From UBA4085 sp964556755 (GTDB lineage Bacteria > Acidobacteriota > Aminicenantia > Aminicenantales > UBA4085): a stretch of 64,000 nucleotides of DNA. Both the position numbers and the translations under genes were made by a program. The stretch is from NCBI GenBank assembly GCA_964556755.1, contig CAZKXI010000009.1:53738-117737 (forward strand), read 5' to 3'. Shown piece by piece: positions 25,913-33,309 of this stretch (the stretch's first letter is position 1; each line of letters starts with the position of its first letter). Below the pieces are notes generated by a model. It was not told the DNA's origin and did not search any database. It saw only the letters and a list, made by a program, of their open reading frames with translations.

Positions 25913-26731
25913 ATGATGAGGATGAGAAAGAGGACGGAGATGCGACGCCGCCGGCTGACGCCCTTCCTGCTGCTGGCCGTCCTGTGCTCCTGCGCCGCCG
26001 CGGGACCGGAGCCCAGGCCCCAGGCCGCGCCGCAGAGGCTGCGCTACGAGATCGTCAAGACCTATCCGCACGATCCGGCAGCCTACACCCAAGGCCTGCT
26101 GTGGTGGGACGGCCACCTCTACGAGAGCACGGGCCAGTGGGGCGAGTCCAGCCTCCGGCGGGTGGAGCTGGAGACGGGCAAGGTGCTGCAGAAGAGCAGC
26201 CTGGACGCCCGCCTCTTCGGCGAGGGCCTGGCCCTTCTGGGAGACAAGCTCTACCAGCTGACCTGGGAGTCGGGCCTGGGCTTCATCTATGACCGGGCCA
26301 CCTTCCGCCGCCTCTCGGTCTTCACCTACGCCAGCGAGGGCTGGGGTCTGGCCGTCCTGGGCCGGGACCTGGTCATGAGCGACGGCACGAGCATCCTCTC
26401 GGTCCGGAACCCCGAGACGTTCGCCGAGCTGCGCCGCATCCGCGTCGAGGACGACGACGGCCCGGTGGTCATGCTCAACGAGCTGGAGACCATCGACGGC
26501 CGCATCTACGCCAACATCTACCAGTCGGACCGGGTCGTGGTCATCGATCCGGAGTCGGGGCGGGTCACGGCCGAGATCGACTTCCGGGGCCTGCTGCCGG
26601 CCTCGGAGCGGAGGCCGGACACGGACGTCTTGAACGGGATCGCCTGGGATCCCCAGGGCAAGCGGCTTTTCGTCACGGGCAAGAACTGGCCGCACCTGTA
26701 CCAGGTCCGGCTCCTCCCCGCCGCGCGCTGA
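25913..26731 (+). CDS. Glutaminyl-peptide cyclotransferase (five-bladed propeller type)
   Basis: 272 residues. Basic start then LTPFLLLAVLCSCAA, a lipoprotein signal. The propeller contains the family motifs YPHDPAAYTQGLLWWDGHLYESTG, FGEGLALLGDKLYQLTW, EGWGLAVLGRDLVMSDG, LNELETIDGRIYANIY and LNGIAWDPQGKRLFVTGK, as in the papaya-type QC (PF05096). It cyclises N-terminal glutamine to pyroglutamate, here outside the cytoplasmic membrane. The first ATG follows GGGAGGG; ATG 25940 is an alternative start. It is convergent with a barrel gene across a strong hairpin. Confidence 0.9.
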   Translation: MMRMRKRTEMRRRRLTPFLLLAVLCSCAAAGPEPRPQAAPQRLRYEIVKTYPHDPAAYTQGLLWWDGHLYESTGQWGESSLRRVELETGKVLQKSSLDARLFGEGLALLGDKLYQLTWESGLGFIYDRATFRRLSVFTYASEGWGLAVLGRDLVMSDGTSILSVRNPETFAELRRIRVEDDDGPVVMLNELETIDGRIYANIYQSDRVVVIDPESGRVTAEIDFRGLLPASERRPDTDVLNGIAWDPQGKRLFVTGKNWPHLYQVRLLPAAR

Positions 26732-26735
26732 GGCC

Positions 26736-26756
26736 GCGCCCGGAGGCGCCGGGCGC
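26736..26756. terminator. Hairpin between convergent genes
   Basis: GCGCCCGG (26736-26743), loop AGGCG, CCGGGCGC (26749-26756): perfect 8-bp stem in the 27-base gap between two convergent genes. No T run on either side, so termination efficiency is uncertain. Confidence 0.5.
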
Positions 26757-26758
26757 CG

Positions 26759-27397
26759 CTAGATCCTGACCAGGATCCCTCCCTCGGCGTGGATCGTCTT
26801 GATGGTTCCCGGCTCGGCGAAGATCATCGCGTAGCGGACCTCCGCCCGCAGCGCGAAGCGCGTCCCCAAGAAGAGCTTGAGTCCGCCCCCGGCCTCGGCC
26901 AGCGGGCGGACCCTCCGCTCCGGGGCCGTGAATTCGACTTCGTAGCCGTAGGTGGAGACGGCCGCCTGGTCCTGACCGGAGAGGAAGTCCAGGCCGCCCC
27001 CGCCCAGGGCGTAGAGTCGGACGGGGCCCAGGGGAAATTCGATCACGGCCCGCGCCGCGGCGGCGACATGGGCTCCCGTCCGGAACGGCACGGTGTCCTC
27101 GTCGGACGGATCCGTCAGGACGACGTCCGCCCCGGTCTGGTAGCGGAGGCCCAGCTCGAGCCCGAAGTGGCGGCCGAGGGACAGCCCCGCCAGCCCGCCG
27201 ATGGCGATGGCGTCGTGCCCGGGCGTCGTCGGGAAGTCGTTCACGCCGGCCGCGTAGTCCGCCGCGTCGCCGAAAGCTCCGACACGGGCATACCCTCCCA
27301 GCAGGGAGAACGACAGGCGCGGGCCCAGGCCGAAGCCCGGTCCGGCCAGGATCGCAAGCCCCAGTCCGATCGTCAGGAATCTGGTCCGAGTCTTCAT
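26759..27397 (-). CDS. Outer-membrane beta-barrel protein
   Basis: 212 residues. Signal peptide TRFLTIGLGLAILAGPGFG. The rest alternates hydrophobic and polar residues in short strands (LSFSLLGGYARVGAFG, LGLRYQTGADVVL, LYALGGGGLDFLSG, FALRAEVRYAMIF) and ends GGILVRI, consistent with a small eight-to-ten-stranded barrel of the OmpA/OprF N-domain type. No peptidoglycan-binding domain. Ligand or role is not recognisable. Its stop lies just after the hairpin shared with the cyclotransferase gene. Confidence 0.7.
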   Translation of the reverse strand: MKTRTRFLTIGLGLAILAGPGFGLGPRLSFSLLGGYARVGAFGDAADYAAGVNDFPTTPGHDAIAIGGLAGLSLGRHFGLELGLRYQTGADVVLTDPSDEDTVPFRTGAHVAAAARAVIEFPLGPVRLYALGGGGLDFLSGQDQAAVSTYGYEVEFTAPERRVRPLAEAGGGLKLFLGTRFALRAEVRYAMIFAEPGTIKTIHAEGGILVRI

Positions 27398-27416
27398 GGC
27401 CGCACCTCCCGCCCCC

Positions 27417-28757
27417 TCAGCGGAGGCTCCCCTTCTTGCCCGATTCGCAGATGAACCGCGTGCTCATGGCTTGCTGGAGCCGGGATCCGGGCGGGATCGA
27501 CGCCGTCAGCGACGTCACCGAGGAGGACAGCGCCGCGACGGCGCCCACCACCCCCGTGGAGCGCGACGACGTCGAGGAGGTCCCGATGGAATACCCCGTC
27601 GAAGGGCATCCGGCGTCGACCCCCCCGTCGGGATGGAGCCGCAGGACGATGCCGTCCATCTGGCCGTAGCCGACGGACTGGCCGCTGACGCCGACGACGG
27701 CGCCGCCGTCCAGGGTGGGCCTGATGGAGTCCGCCCAATCGCTTGCCGCGCCGCCGCCGTAGGTCTTCTGCCAGAGGATGTTGCCATCGGCATCGAGCTT
27801 GAGGGCCCAGGCATCGCCGCCTCCGGTGCCGTAGCTGGTGGTCGACCCCGACACGAGCAGGTCGCCGTCCGGAGTCAGGAAGACGTCCGTGCCTGCATCT
27901 CCGCCCGCCCCGCCGTAGGTCTTCTGCCATTGGACGGAGCCCGTGGAGGAGAGCCTCAGGAGCCAGATGTCGGTGGTCCCCAGGCTGAAAGACTCGGTCC
28001 GGCCGCAGACATAGCACCCTCCGTCCGGGGCGGCCCGGACGGCCTTGATCTCGTCATAATCCGTCCCGCCGTAGGTCCGGGCCCACTGCAAGGCGCCGGA
28101 GGAGCCGATCCGCGCGATCATATAGTCCATCTGGCCGGCGCCGAACCTGTTGGAGCGGATGGCCAGGAAGTACCCGCCGTCCTCGGCCTGGTCGATGCCC
28201 ATGAGCTCGTCATAGTCGGGGCTGCCGTAGCGCCTCTGCCATTGAATCGCGCCGTTGGCATCGATCTTGACGAGGACCACCTCCCAGCCCACTGCCGAAT
28301 CCCAGAGCATTCCGCCCAGCAGCCAGCCGCCCTCCCGACTGGCTTTCATGGCCGTCCCGTGCGGGGAGGAGCCGGAGGAAGCATAGCGCCGCTGCCACTG
28401 GATGGCGCCCTCGGCGTCGAGCTTGAGGAACCAGAAGCCGATCGACAGGACGGCGCAGCCCCCATCCTCCGTCGGCTCCAGCCCCCTCATCCGGCTGTCA
28501 TTGTCGTCGCCCAGGAAGTACTTGTTCTGCCAGCGGATCGCCCCCGACGGGCTCATCCGGCTGAGCCAGAGGTACACCGGCAGCCCGGGCAGGATCTGGG
28601 TGTCTCCGCCGACGAGAACGTCTCGATCGCCCAGCTCCCAGGCCGAGTGGACATAGTCGTGGTAAGGCCCGCCGAAGACGCGAGCCCAGCGGGCCAAGCC
28701 CGCCCCCGCCAGCAAGACGACAGCCAAGGCCAGGACAAAGACGCGCTTCTTGCTCAT
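27417..28757 (-). CDS. Secreted W-Q-x-x-Y repeat propeller protein
   Basis: 446 residues from ATG 28757, preceded by GGGGAGGG. N-terminal hydrophobic signal (VFVLALAVVLLAGAGLA). At least six ~50-residue repeats each contain a version of GAIxWQRxYG (GAIRWQNKY, GAIQWQRRY twice, GALQWARTY, GSVQWQKTY, GNILWQKTY) followed by a D-G-G turn, suggesting a beta-propeller. After the last repeat comes a Ser/Thr-rich tail without repeats (SIGTSSTSSRSTG). These repeats are frequent in Aminicenantes/Deltaproteobacteria secreted proteins of unknown function. It lies 19 bases upstream of the barrel gene, likely cotranscribed. Confidence 0.75.
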   Translation of the reverse strand: MSKKRVFVLALAVVLLAGAGLARWARVFGGPYHDYVHSAWELGDRDVLVGGDTQILPGLPVYLWLSRMSPSGAIRWQNKYFLGDDNDSRMRGLEPTEDGGCAVLSIGFWFLKLDAEGAIQWQRRYASSGSSPHGTAMKASREGGWLLGGMLWDSAVGWEVVLVKIDANGAIQWQRRYGSPDYDELMGIDQAEDGGYFLAIRSNRFGAGQMDYMIARIGSSGALQWARTYGGTDYDEIKAVRAAPDGGCYVCGRTESFSLGTTDIWLLRLSSTGSVQWQKTYGGAGGDAGTDVFLTPDGDLLVSGSTTSYGTGGGDAWALKLDADGNILWQKTYGGGAASDWADSIRPTLDGGAVVGVSGQSVGYGQMDGIVLRLHPDGGVDAGCPSTGYSIGTSSTSSRSTGVVGAVAALSSSVTSLTASIPPGSRLQQAMSTRFICESGKKGSLR

Positions 28758-28825
28758 GAGACCCTCCCCGAACCAGTGTGGGATGATGATCTCACAATGG
28801 GGCGGGCCCCGCAAGTCCGCCGCGG

Positions 28826-30298
28826 TTAGCCTTCCAAGCTCCCGCTGACCGGCTTGGCCAGGGCCTTCCAGACGAAGTAGACGGGAATGCCCATGAGGAC
28901 GATGCCGAGGCCGGGCAGGGTGTAGCCCGACTTGAAGATCAGGAGATCCACGGCGATGGCCAGGGCCGTCAAGACATAGAGCGCCGGCACAATGGGGTAG
29001 CCGAAGGCTTTGTAGGGCCGCTCGGCGTCCGGCCTCTTGCGGCGCAGGATGAAGACGCCGGAGACCGTCAGGGCGAAGAAGATCAGCACGGCGAAGACGA
29101 CGTAGTCCAGGAGCTGGTTGTAGGTGCCGGAGAGGCAGAGGGCCGAAGCCCAGACGCCCTGGACGATGAGGGCGACGCCGGGCACGGACTTGCGGTTGAG
29201 GCGCCCGGCCTGCTTGAAGAACAGGCCGTCGCGGGACATCACGCAGTAGACGCGGGCCCCGGCCAGGATCAGGCCGTTGTTGCAGCCGAAGGTCGAGATC
29301 ATGATCAGGACGGCCATGATCCCGGCCGCCGGGCCGCCGAACATGACCTGGGCGGCGGCGGTGCCGACCCGGTCGCTCATGGCGAACTGGATGCCGCGGC
29401 CGGCCACGTCCGCCGCCTCCGGCGAGCCCAGGACCGGCAGGATGAGGATGTAGGCGACGTTGGCCAGGATGTAGAGCACGCTGACCGACAGGGTGCCGAT
29501 GAGGAGGCTGAGGGGGATGGTCTTGCGGGGGTCCTTGATCTCGCCGGCGGCGTAGGTGATGCCGTACCAGGCGTCGCTGGAGAAGAGCGATCCGACCATG
29601 GCCGCGCCGACAGCGGCCAGGGCCATCAGGCCGGAGAGGGGCGTGACGCCGGAGACGGCTCCGCCGGCCATGTGGGTCCAGCTGCCCTTCCAGAAGGCGG
29701 CCAGGTTGGCCTTGATGGCCGGGGCGTTGGCGCCCAGGACGATGCCCAGGAGGATGAAGCCGACCAGGGTGACGAACTTGACCACGGTGAACGAGTTCTG
29801 GACTTTCTTGCCGGCCCGCACGCCGCGCAGGTTGACCCAGGTCAGGACGGCGATGGAGGCGATGGCCAGGACCTGGGCGGCCGAGATCTTGAGACCGAGG
29901 ACGCTCAGCAGGATGTTGGTCTCCCCCACGGCCGGAAAGAGGACGCCGGTGAACTTGGCGAAGGCCACGGCCACGGCGGCGATGGTGCCGGTCTGGATGA
30001 CCAGGAAGAGCGTCCAGCCGAAGAGAAAGGCGATCAGCGGCGAGTAGGCCTCGCGCAGGTAGACGTAGATGCCGCCGGCCTGGGGCATCATCCCGGCCAG
30101 CTCGCCGTAGCTGAGGGCCCCGATCAGGGTGACCAGCCCGGTGATGACCCAGACCAGGATGAGAAGCCCGGGCGAGCCCACGGTGCGGGCGATGTCGGCG
30201 CTGACGATGAAGATGCCCGATCCGATCATGGAGCCGATGATCAGCATGGTCGAGTCGAACAGGTTGAGATCGCGCTTGAACTGGCGCTGCTCGGTCAT
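28826..30298 (-). CDS. APC-superfamily amino acid permease
   Basis: 490 residues from ATG 30298, chosen for the GGAGG just upstream; a further ATG nine codons earlier is less likely. Twelve helices with the APC opening LNLFDSTMLIIGSMIGSGIFIVSADIA, in which GSGIF is the substrate-backbone binding loop, and YGELAGMMPQAGGIYVYLREAY. ITYAAGEIKDPRKTIP is the other conserved loop. The protein resembles LAT/YfnA-like cationic or neutral amino-acid transporters; substrate undecided. A second, only distantly similar APC permease lies at 31962. Confidence 0.9.
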   Translation of the reverse strand: MTEQRQFKRDLNLFDSTMLIIGSMIGSGIFIVSADIARTVGSPGLLILVWVITGLVTLIGALSYGELAGMMPQAGGIYVYLREAYSPLIAFLFGWTLFLVIQTGTIAAVAVAFAKFTGVLFPAVGETNILLSVLGLKISAAQVLAIASIAVLTWVNLRGVRAGKKVQNSFTVVKFVTLVGFILLGIVLGANAPAIKANLAAFWKGSWTHMAGGAVSGVTPLSGLMALAAVGAAMVGSLFSSDAWYGITYAAGEIKDPRKTIPLSLLIGTLSVSVLYILANVAYILILPVLGSPEAADVAGRGIQFAMSDRVGTAAAQVMFGGPAAGIMAVLIMISTFGCNNGLILAGARVYCVMSRDGLFFKQAGRLNRKSVPGVALIVQGVWASALCLSGTYNQLLDYVVFAVLIFFALTVSGVFILRRKRPDAERPYKAFGYPIVPALYVLTALAIAVDLLIFKSGYTLPGLGIVLMGIPVYFVWKALAKPVSGSLEG

Positions 30299-30363
30299 GC
30301 GGTCCTCCGTGGGCTGTGGGTCCATCGGGGGGTAATTTATTCAACCCGCTCCCGAAAAGCAAT

Positions 30364-30431
30364 AAATAGGGGGACACCATACATAACTCCCGAACTTATT
30401 GTTGACGCTACCCGTCACCGATCGGCGACGC
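30364..30431 (+). repeat. REP-like element R2, left copy
   Basis: AAATAGGGGGACACCATACA then TAACTCCCGAACTTATTGTTGACGC, ending in an imperfect palindrome CGTCACCGATCGGCGACG (30413-30430). The right copy at 31864-31928 is in inverted orientation. The whole gap 30299-30591 holds this element, then the promoter of the YdeI-like gene, and no other gene. Confidence 0.75.
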
Positions 30432-30555
30432 TATGCGCAGCTCCGTGTCGTTTTCTCCTCTCGTAAGACGGGGGGGGATCATCGCCATTAGATTCCGCCC
30501 CGATTGACCCCATTCATAGGCGAAGATATCGACGGCGCACACGATCCCAACGCCG

Positions 30556-30585
30556 TTGACAGGCCTGTCCAGCTGCGGCTAAGAT
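30556..30585 (+). promoter_or_regulatory. Promoter of the YdeI-like gene
   Basis: TTGACA (30556-30561), 18-base spacer, TAAGAT (30580-30585). The ATG at 30592 starts six bases after the -10 box and there is no Shine-Dalgarno sequence, predicting a leaderless mRNA. Confidence 0.5.
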
Positions 30586-30591
30586 CCGGCT

Positions 30592-31170
30592 ATGGAACCT
30601 CGCCTCTTCAAGACGGCCTCGGCATGGCGGGCCTGGCTCGCGCGCAACGGCGGCCGGGCCAAGGAGATCTGGCTGGCCTACTACAAGAAAGGCACAGGCA
30701 AGAGGTCCGTCACCTACAGCGAAGCCCTCGATGAAGCCCTTTGCTTCGGTTGGATCGATTCGATAGTTCGCCGGCTGGATCAGGAACGGTATATGCAGCG
30801 CTGGACTCCGCGCAACCCGACCAGCATCTGGTCGAAGGTCAATAAGAGCCGCGTCCGTCGCTTGACGGCTGAGGGGCGGATGGCGGAGCCCGGCCTCGCC
30901 GCGGTCCAGATCGCCAAGCGGAACGGATCCTGGGCCAAGCTCGACGACATCGACCGTATCGATCGTGATAGGATCGCGTCCGAGGAGGTCGTGCGGTTGC
31001 TCGAGACTCGGCCGGACCTGGCCGCTCGCCTCGCCACCCTGTCGGCGTCCAAGAGGAAGATGCTGTCCTACTGGATCGCCGATGCCAAGCGTCCGGAGAC
31101 GCGGGCCCGCCGCATCGCGGAGCTGCCCGACATCATCGCCACCGGACGCACTCCCGGCTTCAAGGCCTAG
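30592..31170 (+). CDS. YdeI/OmpD-associated family protein
   Basis: 192 residues. The N-terminal domain has the family signature: FKTASAWRAWLARNGGRAKEIWLAYYKKGTGKRSVTYSEALDEALCFGWIDSIVRRLD and RWTPRNPTSIWSKVNK. The C-terminal part is the bacteriocin-protection type helix pair (ASKRKMLSYWIADAKRPETRARRI). The family is cytoplasmic and of unknown role, sometimes linked to bacteriocin or antimicrobial-peptide tolerance. It lies with bacterioferritin between two inverted R2 elements, so the pair may have moved as a unit. Start chosen at the only ATG, directly after the promoter. Confidence 0.88.
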   Translation: MEPRLFKTASAWRAWLARNGGRAKEIWLAYYKKGTGKRSVTYSEALDEALCFGWIDSIVRRLDQERYMQRWTPRNPTSIWSKVNKSRVRRLTAEGRMAEPGLAAVQIAKRNGSWAKLDDIDRIDRDRIASEEVVRLLETRPDLAARLATLSASKRKMLSYWIADAKRPETRARRIAELPDIIATGRTPGFKA

Positions 31171-31234
31171 CGGCGCGGCCGCGTCGGTCGCCCCCGCCCT
31201 GCTCGCAAAACCTGCCGCAGGGCTTCCGGAGTCG

Positions 31235-31699
31235 TCAGAATTGGGTGGTCAGGAAGATCGGCAGGGTCATCTGGTCGATCTGGCTCTGCAGCGCCTCGAT
31301 CTGGTCGATGTGGGTGTCCTCGTCCTTGAGGATCTTCTCCAGCAGCTCCCGGGTGGCGAAATCGGGGACCTTGCCGGCCAGCTCGATAGCCTTATTATAG
31401 GCCTTGACGGCTCCCATCTCGGCCCCATGGTCGGAAGCCAGCATCTTGGGGATCTCGGCCCCGATGTGCATCGGATTGAGCTTGGAGACGATGGGAGTCC
31501 CCTCCAGGAAGAGGATGCGGCCGATCAGCGCCTCGGCGTGCTTCATCTCGTCGATGGCCCTCTTCTCGAAGTGCTTATGGAGCTTCTCATAGCCCCAGTC
31601 GGCGCACATCTCGGAATGGACCATGTACTGGCTGACGGCGGTCAGCTCGTCGGCCAGCAAGTCATTGAGCGTGGCGATCAGCTGGGTGTTTCCCTTCAT
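31235..31699 (-). CDS. bfr: Bacterioferritin
   Basis: 154 residues, standard length. All ferroxidase ligands are in canonical positions: E18, E51, H54, E94, E127, H130; Met52 is the haem-bridging residue, so this should be a haem-containing 24-mer that oxidises and stores iron. GGAGAGGAGGG precedes the ATG and a TATAAT -10 box lies at 31732-31737 on the minus strand, with a weak -35. Monocistronic. No bacterioferritin-associated ferredoxin in the window. It lies inside the region bounded by inverted R2 elements. Confidence 0.96.
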   Translation of the reverse strand: MKGNTQLIATLNDLLADELTAVSQYMVHSEMCADWGYEKLHKHFEKRAIDEMKHAEALIGRILFLEGTPIVSKLNPMHIGAEIPKMLASDHGAEMGAVKAYNKAIELAGKVPDFATRELLEKILKDEDTHIDQIEALQSQIDQMTLPIFLTTQF

Positions 31700-31731
31700 G
31701 GAGCCCTCCTCTCCGTAAGATTGGCGGGACT

Positions 31732-31737
31732 ATTATA
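31732..31737 (-). promoter_or_regulatory. -10 box of bfr
   Basis: TATAAT on the minus strand, 33 bases before the bfr ATG; the -35 about 17 bases upstream (GGCATG) is poor, as expected of an activated or iron-controlled promoter, though no Fur box is clear. Confidence 0.4.
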
Positions 31738-31863
31738 CCCCCGAAGATCCGGGCCATGCCACTTCTTCCACCGCCGGCCGGCGCGCCGCCTCCCGCCCCT
31801 TGGGGCGCGGGGACCGGCTTCTCGATACCGGGCGCAAGGATGAAGAGGAAAGGGGAAGGCTTA

Positions 31864-31930
31864 GCGTCGCCGATCGGCGACGCTTTGCGTCAACAAATAG
31901 TTCGGGAGTTATGTATGGTGTCCCCCTAAT
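31864..31930 (-). repeat. REP-like element R2, right copy
   Basis: Inverted relative to the left copy at 30364: on the minus strand GGGGGACACCATACATAACT then CCCGAACTATTTGTTGACGC. It ends in a perfect 20-base palindrome with centre CCGATCGG at 31864-31883. The two copies match closely across about 60 bases. Nothing else is apparent in the 31700-31961 gap apart from the bfr promoter. Confidence 0.8.
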
Positions 31931-31961
31931 TATTTGATAGAATGCGGCGCGGAGGAAGCCC

Positions 31962-33302
31962 ATGAGCAAGCTTGAAGGCAACCTGTCCCTCTACGGACTG
32001 ACCATGGTCGCGATCGGGGCCTGCATCGGCTCCGGCATCTTTCTCAGCCCGTCGCTCGTGGCCGGCTACCTGTCCTCGCCGCTCCTCATCCTCGTCGTCT
32101 GGGGCCTCGGCCTCCTGCACGCCCTGACCGGCTCCCTGACCTTCGCCGAGCTGGGCGCCATGATGCCCAAGGCCGGCGGCCAGTACGCCTACCTCAAGGA
32201 GATCTTCGGCCCCCTGACGGCCTTCCTCTACGCCTGGGTCACGTTCATCGTCATCAACGGCTCGGGCATCGCCGCCCTGGCCCTGACCTTCGCCAAGTAC
32301 ACGGCTTTCATCATCCCTATGTCCCCCACCGGCACCCTGGTCCTGGGCGCGGCGGTCATCGTCGCCATGGCCGCCGTCAACATCGTCGGGACGCGATTCT
32401 CCGACCTTTCGGCCAAGATCTTCACCGGCCTCAAGCTCGGCGGGCTGGCCCTGATCATCGGGATCGGCGCCTTCCTGGGATCGCCGGCCCGGACCGGCTT
32501 GCGCCTCAGCCTCCAATCGGCCTCCACGACCGACCCCGGCATCGGCTGGGCCGGCGCCTTCGGCCTGGCCTTCGTCGGCGTCTACTTCTCCGTCGGCGGC
32601 TGGCAACACGCATCCTACCTGGCCGGCGAGGCCCGCAACCCCCGCCGCACAGTCCCCCTGGCCATGATCCTGGGCGCCCTTGTGGTCGGGCTCGTCTACT
32701 GGCTGACCAACCTGGGCTATATGTTCCTCCTGCCCGTTAACCGGATCGCCGCCTCCTCCGGCGTCGCCGCCGAGGCCCTGCAGACCGTCCTGCCCTTCGG
32801 CGCCATCCTGATCTCGGTCATGATCGCCCTGTCCGCCCTGGGCACGGTCGGCATCTACACCTACTCCGTGCCGCGGATCTTCTACGCCCTGGCCGACGAC
32901 GGGCTCTTCTTCCCGGCCCTGGCCCGCGTCCACCCCCGCTTCAAGACTCCGGCCAACGCCATCCTCCTGCAGTCGGGCTGGGCCATCGTGCTCCTCTTCG
33001 TCTGGAGCACCTTCGCCAACATCATCACCTACCTGGTCTTCATGGACGGCATCTTCATGCTTCTGACGGGAGTGGGGATCATGAAGCTGCGGCGCACCCG
33101 CCCCCAGGCCGAGCGCCCGTATCGGACCCTGGGCTACCCGGTCACGCCGATCCTCTTCATCCTGATGTCGGCCTTCTTCATCGGGGCCACGCTTCTCGAG
33201 AAGCCTGTCCAGGCCCTGGCCGCCAGCGGCGCCTGCCTGCTGGGCCTGCCGTTCTACTTCTATTTCAGCGCCAAGAAGCGAAAGGCCGCCCGGGCGGCCT
33301 GA
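31962..33302 (+). CDS. APC-superfamily amino acid permease (LAT-like)
   Basis: 446 residues, twelve helices. LYGLTMVAIGACIGSGIFLSPS has the APC backbone-binding GSGIF loop; FAELGAMMPKAGGQYAYLKEIFG and HASYLAGEARNPRRTVP are the other conserved loops. GGAGGAAGCCC precedes the ATG. It shares architecture with the permease at 28826 but differs strongly in sequence, suggesting different substrates. Directly preceded by the right R2 element and convergent with the GH97 gene seven bases downstream. Confidence 0.9.
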   Translation: MSKLEGNLSLYGLTMVAIGACIGSGIFLSPSLVAGYLSSPLLILVVWGLGLLHALTGSLTFAELGAMMPKAGGQYAYLKEIFGPLTAFLYAWVTFIVINGSGIAALALTFAKYTAFIIPMSPTGTLVLGAAVIVAMAAVNIVGTRFSDLSAKIFTGLKLGGLALIIGIGAFLGSPARTGLRLSLQSASTTDPGIGWAGAFGLAFVGVYFSVGGWQHASYLAGEARNPRRTVPLAMILGALVVGLVYWLTNLGYMFLLPVNRIAASSGVAAEALQTVLPFGAILISVMIALSALGTVGIYTYSVPRIFYALADDGLFFPALARVHPRFKTPANAILLQSGWAIVLLFVWSTFANIITYLVFMDGIFMLLTGVGIMKLRRTRPQAERPYRTLGYPVTPILFILMSAFFIGATLLEKPVQALAASGACLLGLPFYFYFSAKKRKAARAA

Positions 33303-33309
33303 GGCCCCG

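Noticed and set aside
30364..31930. A complete insertion sequence
   Set aside because: The enclosed genes are YdeI-like and bacterioferritin; there is no transposase and no target-site duplication I can see.
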